The translations under genes and the position numbers were made by a program. Shown piece by piece: positions 31,218-39,983 of a DNA stretch of 39,983 nucleotides (within the stretch, counting starts at the first letter, position 1; every line of letters starts with the position of its first letter). Origin of the DNA: Zygnema cylindricum (taxonomy: Eukaryota; Streptophyta; Zygnematophyceae; Zygnematales; Zygnemataceae); contig JBBHKE010002632.1 of NCBI GenBank assembly GCA_037447655.1, positions 217,652-257,634 of the forward strand, read 5' to 3'. Under the pieces are notes generated by a model. The model worked only from the letters and a program-made list of their open reading frames with translations, did no database searches and had not been told where the DNA came from.

Positions 31218-31753
31218 CACCGCGAATCGTTATTAGTGTCAAAGTAACTAATTTGGGTTCTTCAAATTTTGTTTTTTTTTTCAAAAAGGATACATGATTC
31301 TATTTTTTCTTTGACGTTAATTAAGGTACCGTACAAAATAGCGTAAAGAACGAAAGTACAATAATATCTAAATAGTGTGGTGTACGGTCGATGTCAGACC
31401 GTACATAAATGTACCTTTTCAAGTGAGAATTTTGCAAAAAATGAATTAAATCGGATGCGCACGCATAGGAACGTGCGCTCAAAAAACGGGATTATTCTGA
31501 CACGTAAATTAGTCTGACATGTATAGAATTTTATATTTCACGACGGCGCACGATTTCTAATATTTTGTACGGATGCATATTTTAATATATAACCGCACGG
31601 CGAATATTCCATTTTTGCTGTTCCCAAATTAGCATAATGCCGAAATTAGAATACACCTTTTAAAAAAAAAAAATCAAAATCTTAATTAGCATCAATTACG
31701 GTAAATTTTCTTTAACACTATTTAAACTTTGACACTAATAACGATTCGCGGTG
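31218..31753. mobile_element. TA-target TIR element, 536 bp
   Basis: The left end CACCGCGAATCGTTATTAGT and right end ACTAATAACGATTCGCGGTG are perfect inverse complements, flanked by TA on both sides. Internal words (GGTACCGTACAAAATAG, GTGTGGTGTACGG) are shared with the copy starting at 14101. Non-coding. Confidence 0.88.
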
Positions 31754-32405
31754 TAGCATTTTAGCGTTCTAATTCGGTATTAATTTTTAGGGAGTAGTTT
31801 AGTGCACACACAATTTAATGAGGCACAATCGGGATTTGTTTCTACGTACTTAAAATTACAGTACGGTACTGTACTCTCACAGAAAAGACAAGTAAAAAGG
31901 GATATGTGCGCCCGATGACAGCAAAAGGATGACGTCACTACCGTGATTTCCAAGGCTCTAGGTTCTGCTCTGACACCACCTACTTAATAGTGCCACGTGT
32001 GCAGATGTAAATGGCTTACAATATGGTTGACTTATTAGGACCGTCTATGAATTGTTGTCATTGGTTGTCGTTTTCCGGCTCAGAAATTCTGAGAAGAATA
32101 TTCAATTTTTCGAAGGTCAACGGCAATGACAGGTAGTTTTCTCTACTTAGTGTTTACTTTTTGTACGATATTGAAAGTACGGCGGATCTCTTGAAAGATT
32201 CTTGTTGTGTCGGGCACGCAATATAGATCCAAACTTTTTAGAGAGGTTTGAAATCTCCTGACAGCTGATTGGAAGTCGTATTCCCATCATATCCATGCCG
32301 TACAATACCAAATATGCTGTGACTACACCACTGTGCTGATGATTTTTCGCCACGGACCTTAATAACAGTTGTTTTCGTAAACAATTGTGCGATTTTCGCA
32401 TAGTT

Positions 32406-33900
32406 GTTCAAATCATAGTTAAAAAGTAGGTGAAAGTACACCCATACAATATGCCTATTGTACGCAAAAAATACAATATACCATAGTTGTTCACGGCGAT
32501 TAGTGCGACCGTACGCGACGAATTATACGTAACAAACGCAGTGAACCTTTTGATCAAATCGCAAAAATCGTTAATGAATTTCCTTCCGTACTATTTCGTA
32601 CATAAAAAAACAAAAAACTATTACATATAACGCAGTTTGCAAGTTTTTCCCGTTAAATGAGCGGTAAAAAAATAAACTCTTTAACATTTTATGACAAATT
32701 TCGTTGGTCCTATACCAAATGGTAGTCCTGTCATTCTCCCTAGGGTATGCTTCTCAGATAACGTACCCGGGTTCGAATGCTACGAAGATAACATTTTTAG
32801 CAATTTAATTAATCCCTAACTGTAATTTGGGTTGTCCTAAATAGTAAATACCCGCCCTTTTGATGTTTACAGTAATATGTGTATTCGTACAAAATCTGAC
32901 AATTCGTACGCCGTCGCGATGTTCACACGGTCGACAGACGAACATATGAGAACGTGATTTTTGTCGACGAGTTTGTGTCTCTTTCTTCCAGTGCACATTC
33001 ACATGCGTGCGCAATAATGTTAAGTGTCATTCAAAAAGTACAATTTCGTACGGATATTCCCTGTCCGTACGCCACACTATTTCCATCGCAGTGTACTTTC
33101 CTTATTACCGCTAATTGGAAAAAAAACCTAATTAGAATAATGGAAAAAAAAGAATTATGGATTGTATTTCGGGTTTTTTTTTTTGTAAAAAGGGCACCGA
33201 ATTGGCGTTATATACTCTAATAGCGATTGACGGTGTAGTGTTCTTGTTGTTTCGCCACCTAAAACTTTTTTTCCCGTGCACACTTGTCGAATCGCTAATC
33301 CGACGGTTCGATCGAAATGTAAGATGTTCAACTTGCGGTCGCTAATCGAAAATTGGGTGCGTGTGCACGGAGAAAAGACATTTTAAGTGGGAAAATAAAC
33401 ATCATCACCATTAGCGATAAGCCGTGTACTGTACAGCAGTCTGTGCTATTGTTTTTCACTTTTTTGTGCGAAACGTATGTACTTTTAGTGCGTAAACGGG
33501 CGAGAACATCCCACATAGTTAGCGTATTCCACACACGCCTTTAGTAAATCTGCCTACAATAAATAATGCCTAGCGAAATGCATAGAACAAATGTACATAG
33601 ATTGAACATTTGAACCATAGTTCAAAAGTAGGCGCTTTTTATGGTAGGCCTTTGGTCGGCGCCTTTATAGTAAGTAGTGTTATGGGCTTTTCATGTGATT
33701 ATCTTAGATCGCTACTTTGATCAGCGACCATCCAATCGTCCGAATCTGACGGTGTAAATAAAAAATTTTGGTCCGAAAGTTTTAATTGGTCCGAATAGGT
33801 CCGAATACAATATGGGTCTTAAGGTCATATTGTATGTTTTGCATACAATAGGCATATTGTATGGGCCTACTTCCACCTATTTTTGAACTATGATTTGAAC
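32406..33900. mobile_element. Candidate TIR element or inverted-repeat pair
   Basis: GTTCAAATCATAGTT and the following 60 bases at 32406-32481 (CCCATACAATATGCCTATTG) reappear inverted at 33825-33900. A third related end (GAACCATAGTTCAAAAGTAG) sits at about 33611. The right part could therefore be a separate element of about 290 bp. I see no clear target duplication. Confidence 0.5.
33237..33436. mobile_element. Degenerate MITE copies, palindromic subtype
   Basis: 33247-33420 carries the subtype's internal pair (CGCCACCTAAAAC, GTGCACACTTGTCG, then the inverse GTGTGCACGGAGAAAAGAC). The right end ACCATTAGCGATAAGCCGTG is degenerate. A family right end (CTAATAGCGATTGACGGTG) closes at 33236, so two copies abut or are nested. 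Confidence 0.55.
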
Positions 33901-34390
33901 TCCTTTGTATTTCCCATAGTTTTCATTCGTAGTATGCGCATACTTTGAAAACTACGTACATTATATCCGTACATATTTTCCGTAAACAAAAAGTATACGA
34001 AATTTTACGAAAAGTTCAAAAACTAAAAAAATAACGCATTTTCGTAAAAAAAATAAAATCCGTACGAATGAAGCCTCTATGGTATTTCCCTATTATCAAG
34101 TACACAGAATAAAACTCAACGCCGAACAGGAGCCACAAAAATTGTTGAGACCGTCGATCTCAAGCAAACCTGCAAAAACTTAACACAATCTGAGCCGCCG
34201 AGTGGTTCCCCTATTCCAATCGACGGCTGTCATTCATGGCTACCTTGACGCTACAAGTGTCACTGGGAAATTTGACCAGTAACCAAAAATCCGTGTCGAG
34301 TTAAAAGAGAGTTAGAGGTCTTTTTGTAGAGAGGTAAAACTTGATCTTAGAAGCAGTGTAAAAGCAAAAAAAACCAAACAACAAACAACA

Positions 34391-34453
34391 ATGAAAAAAA
34401 GGAGGAAAACAATGACAGACAAAGGAGAAGAAAAGGTAGAGGAAGAACGATAA
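34391..34453 (+). other. Possible upstream ORF, 20 codons
   Basis: A Lys/Arg/Glu-rich frame from ATG 34391 to TAA 34453. It ends 11 bases before the candidate start at 34465. If the downstream gene is real, this would be in its leader. Confidence 0.25.
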
Positions 34454-34464
34454 AGAAGGTCAAG

Positions 34465-35041
34465 ATGTTGTGGAAATTAAGGCGCTCGTCATGTTGCCTT
34501 GTTTTAAAATTATCCATTATTTTAGTTTTTCCTTCTTTTGCACAAATTTCCTACGAGTCCACTGTCTCCTCCTCGTGTTCAATCGGAAGAGAGAGACTCT
34601 TTTCAGGTAAGATGCTTTTGAGATCTCATGGTTACTAGGTATTTAAAAAACTCAATGATAGAAACCTTGCAAAAATGTCTTAACCAAGATCATATAGTTT
34701 GCTTTTTTTATGTGTGTAACTGACGATTCAAGGTCAAGTCATATTATGAAACACTTGGATGTGGGAATAACAAACAAAAATAAAAGAAATAAAGAACAAT
34801 TTTCTGGCCAACATTAAATCACATTAAATCCTGCCACTTGGTCACCTATTTATTCTTTCTCTTTCAACGGTAAGAAACTGCTCCAATAATAAAATACTGA
34901 CCAACATAAATTTCAGGCGACGAATTTCTCTCTTCTTTCGATATTTGTAATTTGCTACAATGTTTTTGTCGGGGTGTATATTTTCAGCTTGCCCTAATCT
35001 GGATTATTTTGGCGGCCGAATTCTATTTATATTCTGCGTAA
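34465..35041 (+). CDS. Candidate small secreted or anchored protein, 2 exons, unrecognised
   Basis: Exon 34465-34606 begins MLWKLRRSSCCLVLKLSIIL and continues VFPSFAQ, a convincing signal peptide with a cleavage-like end. It stops at a good donor (GTAAGA) in phase 1. Joining to an acceptor at 34916 (AATTTCAG) gives GDEFLSSFDICNLLQCFC, then a hydrophobic C-terminus (YFQLALIWIILAAEF), and TAA at 35041, 88 residues in all. It could be GPI- or membrane-anchored. Another frame of the second exon also stays open to about 35130, so the exon 2 limits are uncertain. I recognise no family. Confidence 0.35.
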
Positions 35042-35120
35042 GAAGTCGGATTAGACGCATTTGCACCCAATTTCACCGGAGGAGGCCATCTGCAACTAGA
35101 GGGGAACGAACAAATTTGTT

Positions 35121-35225
35121 CCCCAACGTCTAAATTAGAGTGGAGGGAGAGAGAGAGGTAGAGAGGCAAAGGGGTCGGGAGACGGGAAGCACAGGGCGAG
35201 AGGGAGAGAGGGAGAGGGAGAGTAT
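35121..35225. repeat. GA/GGGAGA purine tract
   Basis: A purine-rich stretch with GAGAGAGGTAGAGAGG and GGGAGAGAGGGAGAGGGAGA blocks. Confidence 0.8.
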
Positions 35226-35406
35226 AAACATTCAATTTTCCTATTGTAAACAAAGCATAAGACAACTATAAAAAACATTGAAAATATATGCATGTGAGAT
35301 GTGGCAGACTAATATCACAGCGTCAAAAACCTCACATAAGTAAAACAAAATTCAGAAACTCAAATTTGAAAATGTCTACGTACGTATATACATATATGTT
35401 ATAAAC

Positions 35407-35413
35407 ACACACA

Positions 35414-35464
<51 letters not shown>
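35407..35464. repeat. (CA)n then (TA)n microsatellite
   Basis: About 20 CA units with one interruption, directly followed by seven or so TA units. Confidence 0.95.
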
Positions 35465-35607
35465 CATAGACTGAAAATGTTACCGCTACAACTCTGATAT
35501 CACTGTTAATTTAATAATTTCTAAAACATTTCCCTATCTTACATTGCAAAGCTCTAAGTTTATAACACCGACCAAATCAGATTAAATTACATGTTAAACA
35601 ATTATCC

Positions 35608-35705
35608 ACCCTCTCCCTCTCCCTCTCCATCTCCCTCGACCTCTCCCTATCACTCTCCCTCTCCCTCTCCCTCTCCCTTCTGCCCCTTCTCCTTCGCCCC
35701 CTCTC
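35608..35705. repeat. CTCCCT pyrimidine array
   Basis: Degenerate CTCCCT hexamers on the plus strand. 35706-36208 beyond it holds no recognised gene. Confidence 0.85.
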
Positions 35706-36208
35706 CTCCTTACCATACTTCGAAAACATCCGACTTTAAAGATTCCCGTTGAATCTTTAATTCATTTCATTTTTAAAAGGCTAGTTTTGGGTATTATTAG
35801 TATTGGGGACATAATAATAGTGTTCCTTTTCCCAAAGGAGTGCATATTCTAAAATACTGTTGGAGTTTTTTGACACATCTTGCTTTTAAGTAATCAACGA
35901 CAAGTTTCGATAGACAACTCTGAAATAGAACTGAAATTTCTAGGATTGTACAAAACATGTTTAGGATTATACAGAGTCAAACAAAACTTTTGTTAACAAT
36001 AAGTCGAAGTAACATTTTTTTTTTCCTATTGTTAGCCAATGAGTTCAAAAACCAGCTACAACTTCAATTTTTCTAGTAAAATTTATAATTTTACTAAAGG
36101 TAAAAGTTAATTCGAATACTTCAGAAATGATACTCACAATGCTGAGAAAACAACAAAACATAATATATATCTTGAGGACACTCCTTCACAATCAGTTTAT
36201 TGGAATTT

Positions 36209-36514
36209 ATGAAACGTAATAGACTTTCCACCCTCCCCCCCCCCCTCACAACATTTTGTGAGTTTTTGATTTTGGTATTTTATATCATAGTTGCTATCCA
36301 GTTAGTTTTTACAAAGAACCTTGCTAGAAGAGCCCAATCAAGTGGAGCCGGAGTAAAACGCTTTCAACATCTACATGGCCAAGGAACCAATATAAATAGT
36401 GAAAACGGTAGTACATCAACGTGTAATAGGAGAAAAAGACGTGAGCAAGTTGTGTTTGGATATGACGGTGGTGAAGCGAAAGATGAGGACGATAATGGAC
36501 CAAATAGGAACTAG
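36209..36514 (+). CDS. Candidate single-pass membrane protein or terminal exon, unrecognised
   Basis: A 101-codon frame: short N-terminus, a hydrophobic helix (FLILVFYIIVAIQLVF), then a basic and polar tail (NLARRAQ, NRRKRRE) ending acidic (GGEAKDEDDN). After the stop at 36514 the same frame reopens with a Lys/Arg-rich stretch (ARTRKKPDDSEFVKKRK) to about 36625. An in-frame stop or a different exon structure is therefore possible. No family recognised. Confidence 0.25.
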   Translation: MKRNRLSTLPPPLTTFCEFLILVFYIIVAIQLVFTKNLARRAQSSGAGVKRFQHLHGQGTNINSENGSTSTCNRRKRREQVVFGYDGGEAKDEDDNGPNRN

Positions 36515-36790
36515 CCTCTTTTAGCTCGAACACGGAAGAAGCCTGATGACAGCGAGTTCGTCAAAAAAAGAAAGTTGCAAATGAAACTTTCATACACTAC
36601 ACGCGACGCATCTGACAGTGGAAGGTGTAAAGCAAACTTGTACTTCATTTCAAATGTTTTCGGTGGATATTCAACAAATTTTAACGATCTTTACTTTTAC
36701 GAATGTTTCGTGGTTGAATGTTTTTATCTTCTTCTCATTAATTTTTAGAATGATAGGGAGTTGTTTACACTATTGTGTCTTATTGTATAG

Positions 36791-36982
36791 AAATGGTGGG
36801 CCGAAGAAAAAGAAAAGCTACATGAAAAAGAGGAGACTATTCCTAACTACATCCAAAAAGCAGAAGAGAGAATTTTGGGAACAGATGGGCCGAACTTGGA
36901 TGAAACTTGGTTAGACGCCGTAGTAATTCAACAAGTGTTGGTAGATGCTTTTCACGTGGCCCATGGAAATCAAGTACTTTAG
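36791..36982 (+). CDS. Coding-like terminal exon, unrecognised
   Basis: After an acceptor-like TTGTATAG, 63 codons are open to TAG at 36982. They are Glu/Lys-rich and then amphipathic (KWWAEEKEKLHEKEETIPNY, LDETWLDAVVIQQVLVDAF). The composition looks like real protein, but I cannot connect it confidently to an upstream exon. The donor-like GGAAG/GTGTAA at about 36624 would join in a different, Lys-rich frame. Confidence 0.22.
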   Translation, partial: KWWAEEKEKLHEKEETIPNYIQKAEERILGTDGPNLDETWLDAVVIQQVLVDAFHVAHGNQVL

Positions 36983-37233
36983 GCATTGTTTTTTTATAAG
37001 AACAACAAGACAATGCACTGAGTTGTACAACATTTTGAGAATAAAAGGTGTGGCAAGCAAATTGACAGAAGGAGTGCAAGAGAGAGATGAAAACAATTCA
37101 GGTTATAGTTGTGTGCACGAAAAAAATTTAACATTGTTTAATGTATGTTTCTATTTTGTTTGATATTTTCCTTACGTGCTTTCATCGTTGCTTGAATAAA
37201 TCTATGTTTGTGCAAGGAAATCACGAATTTTTG

Positions 37234-37361
37234 ATTTCGATCACTAAATTTGTACACTAAATTTTGTAAAAAAACTTACGCGCTTTCATCATTGCTTGTA
37301 AAAATCTATGTTTGTGCAAGTTTTTTTACAAAATTTAGTGTACAAATTTAGTGATCGAAAT
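37234..37361. repeat. 44-bp perfect inverted repeat with a repeated flanking block
   Basis: 37234-37277 and 37318-37361 are inverse complements (ATTTCGATCACTAAATTTGT...). The block CTTACG(T/C)GCTTTCATC with ATCTATGTTTGTGCAAG also occurs twice directly, at 37171-37216 and 37276-37320. Confidence 0.88.
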
Positions 37362-37879
37362 AAGACATCGAAAATGGAGGTCAAACAGAAAATACTACAA
37401 CATTTTGGTGCTATCCGAAATAAAGAATAGGAATAGGAATAGGAAAAGGATCGCAATGTGGTTAATAACTCTACTTTACATGAAGGAGGCATGAGACTCT
37501 CTCGAAATTTTATCGAGAGACTTATTGTATGCCTACACTATTGTAAATACAAACTCAAACCTGAATACGTACTTGTGATTGTGATTTTTTTTTTTTTTTT
37601 TTTTTATATAATGTATTCATTTGTGATACATAAACAAGTACGACGTGTTCTCTATCCAAAAGTCTTTGAAAAATGAAAAAACTTCGGATTTTTACACCCA
37701 CCTACGATTAAAGTTTTTTGGTTTGAATATTGTCTCTAACTTGAAGACACACGCAGTACGAGAGGCAAGTGGAAGGGCAACTGAAAAAAAATGGTGAGAA
37801 CTTCTTTTTTTGACATGCATTCAGAAAATTTCAACAAAATAATTGTCGATGGTTTTGTGTTCATAATTTTGTCTTCATT

Positions 37880-38010
37880 TAACAAAACTTGAATGTCAAT
37901 TGGGCTTCTGAAGCGCATATTGCACGACTTGAGATAGGTGAACTCCCACATATACCTCTTTTACCTCACCTCTATCCCATTCGAGGTGTTATTAGTGCAA
38001 GCAGGATTTG
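37880..38010 (+). other. Coding-like fragment
   Basis: An open stretch reading NVNWASEAHIARLEIGELPH then IPLLPHLYPIRGVISAS before a stop. Composition is protein-like, but no start, acceptor or family is evident. Confidence 0.15.
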
Positions 38011-38742
38011 AAAATAGTAAGAACTCGTACCTTCTTCACCGAGATCGCGTTGAAGTCCCCAAATGCCTTCTTCGACGTACATTTCCATGGGCAGATGACG
38101 CTATCGGGGGGGTTAAACAAGTACGTAATTTGAGTTAACAAAAAAAATTGGGGACAAAACATGGTAAGAATAAAAAGTTATACAATAGAATGAAAAATAA
38201 GAATGACAAGATCGGTCAACTTAAATTAGTGTAACAACATTGAAGGTTTAGCGGAGAAGTGTGAAAAAAATGGGCATACCGTCAACGACGGCGCCGGCGT
38301 CGCCACCAATCTGTGATTGTGGGCGATTTCTAAAGAGACACAAAAATTTCATATTTGAATCTACGCGCGCTAGCCATATCGATTGCAACTCGCATTATTC
38401 GGTAAAATATACAATTGTGAGCGTCTGATTTAGAGCACGATGCACATTCAATCTAATCAAGTTGCATAGCGATTCAACGTAAAGTGGCAACGCAAAACTA
38501 AGTCAAAATTTGTACGCGATTCTAAATGAAATTTAGTATGTAAATCTACGTCAATTTTCGTACGTGGATTACATTTAGTGACCATTAGTACGTCCACGTG
38601 TACCTCGAAAGGTAATAATAGAACCTATTACATTTTTCTTCCACTTATTTTTTTGTCTCTTTCACTACGATATTGAAGACGACTGCCTTAGATTTTTTCG
38701 CGAACCGAACCACTCGTCTACGCACTCAATAGCAATTTTCAC

Positions 38743-39469
38743 GCAATAGGCGAAGAAGAAGAGGAAACAATTGGACCACAGATAGTCGAAGCACGGCCAA
38801 AGCGCACGAGGGAAGCTTTTTCAAAGCCCTTAGGTTTTGAATTAGCACGAGGGTCATAAGATGGTTACGATCGCGCGGACGATGACGATTGCGAGCCTTC
38901 TTCACACTCAACGGACAAAACCATTGTCTACTAGACAAAAACCCTCGAATGAGTCTAAACTTTCAGAGCATACCATGGACGGCGCAAGAGGAGCAATCAT
39001 CAAAGATCACAGAGCGTCTAAAAAAATAGGAGTATGATATTGGGGATGAGGTCATATACGTCGCATCGTCAAGAAACCTTCAAAATTTACACTTAGCATT
39101 AGTGTTGGGAAACGAAAAAGTGATCTCGCCAATTCATCCTAAACGAAAAGACCCAGATTAAATAATCCCCGCACTTGTAGGGCAAGATACGACCATGGAG
39201 GTTTTTATTCTTACCTGCTACCACTTAATACCTACCAAAGATTGGCATGCAAAGTGGAGGTACGAGAATCTCGAAGGGGCTAGGGGCCTAGAAAACGGAG
39301 GGCCAACGCATACCCAACATGGATGTATATATCGTCGAAGAACAATAAGACAACCTTCATTGCATTCACCAAATTTGACATCACAAACACTCGCCTCGAC
39401 ACGGTTATCCCCCAAGCGGATGACTTTCACGCTGATGTGCTCGAGTATCTCAAGCAACATCATGTTTAG
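38743..39469 (+). other. Three coding-like fragments, possible decayed gene or retroelement
   Basis: 38743-38859 reads IGEEEEETIGPQIVEARPKR, then TREAFSKPLGFELARG. 39030-39161 reads EYDIGDEVIYVASSRN, then LALVLGNEKVISPIHPKRK. 39323-39469 reads MYISSKNNKTTFIAFTKFDI, then DTVIPQADDFHADVLEYLKQ. Each ends in a stop and they do not form one continuous frame. The acidic block before a basic block recalls linker regions of retroelement polyproteins, but I see no reverse transcriptase, integrase or protease motif. Confidence 0.2.
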
Positions 39470-39789
39470 AACCAGCGACACTGCCATTCTCCGCAAATGC
39501 AAGGACACGTCAGCAAGTGCTAGGACACGTCGGAGGATAAAAGTCTCTAGGAAACCGAAAAGTAGGTTTTACTGAAGACACAAGATTTTCAGGACAAGAA
39601 GATAAGCCATCGCCTCAGAGACGTAGTAAAGGCTCCGCAACCAAATCAGGCACCACAATCGAGGGATGTTAGGGTTCTTCCGCCAAATTCAGCACCATAA
39701 CCAGAAGAAGACGATCTACCGCTCAGAGATTTACGACGATTCGTCAAAATTCGGCAATTGGTGATCTGGCTAAGCCATAGGGTAGGTGG

Positions 39790-39983
39790 CCTTGTAAAAA
39801 TTGAGGAGAGCAAGAGAGAGAGGAGGAAAAAATGAGAGAAAGAGAGGGGAGGGAGGGGGGGAAAGAGGGAGAAAGAGGGAAAAACAAGAAAAAAAATAGA
39901 AAAAGGAGGGGGAAAAAGGGAGAAGAGGAAAGGAGAGAAGAAATAAAGGGGGAAAAAGACAGAAGAGAGAGAGAGAGAGGGAG
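39790..39983. repeat. GA-rich purine tract to the right edge
   Basis: A nearly pure A/G sequence running off the window. No gene. Confidence 0.85.

Noticed and set aside
32705-32795. tRNA-like stretch with GGGTTCGAATGC (B-box-like)
   Set aside because: The T-stem does not pair and no acceptor or anticodon stem forms; at most a decayed tRNA-derived repeat.
1-39983. CRISPR arrays, rRNA genes, bacterial operons or viral genes
   Set aside because: None seen; tandem repeats here lack regular unique spacers, and the genes are spliced eukaryotic ones.

Overview
This window is nuclear DNA from a eukaryote. The genes are split by GT-AG introns, spacers are AT-rich, simple sequence is abundant and many small inverted-repeat transposons are present. 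Two genes place it in the green lineage: a plant-type GH9 endoglucanase and a Ser-Pro-rich hydroxyproline-rich cell-wall-type protein. A streptophyte (charophyte alga or early land plant) is my best guess. The species cannot be named from sequence alone.

Layout. (1) 94-6928, minus: seven exons (392 codons) of a secreted GH9 endo-beta-1,4-glucanase. The C-terminus lies beyond the left edge. Its introns carry large purine/pyrimidine tracts and a decayed partial copy of exon 5. (2) About 7000-17280: no convincing gene. This is a nest of non-autonomous DNA transposons of two types. One type has CACCGCGAATCGC-type ends at TA targets. The other has GGG...CATGTAA-type ends flanked by TTA, which is PIF/Harbinger-like. 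A 1.85-kb inverted repeat lies at 10869-12719. (3) 17657-25002, plus: a seven-exon gene (804 codons) whose centre is a DUF3504/KIAA1958-type, Crypton-derived tyrosine-recombinase domain. Four of its five signature catalytic residues appear replaced. Its N-terminus is acidic, and its C-terminal exon is Asn/Met-Gly then Pro-rich. (4) 25003-28700: AT-rich spacer with repeats. (5) 29761-30348, minus: signal peptide, Ser-Pro repeats, one transmembrane helix and a short tail. (6) 31200-33900: more transposon copies. (7) 34465-39500: a possible two-exon small secreted or anchored protein and several coding-like fragments that I could not assemble or name.

The genes show no common pathway beyond two being cell-wall related. 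The most interesting item is the intron-rich, apparently catalytically dead Crypton-like gene. The dense transposon nest next to it includes one MITE sitting in its second intron only 7 bp from the splice donor.
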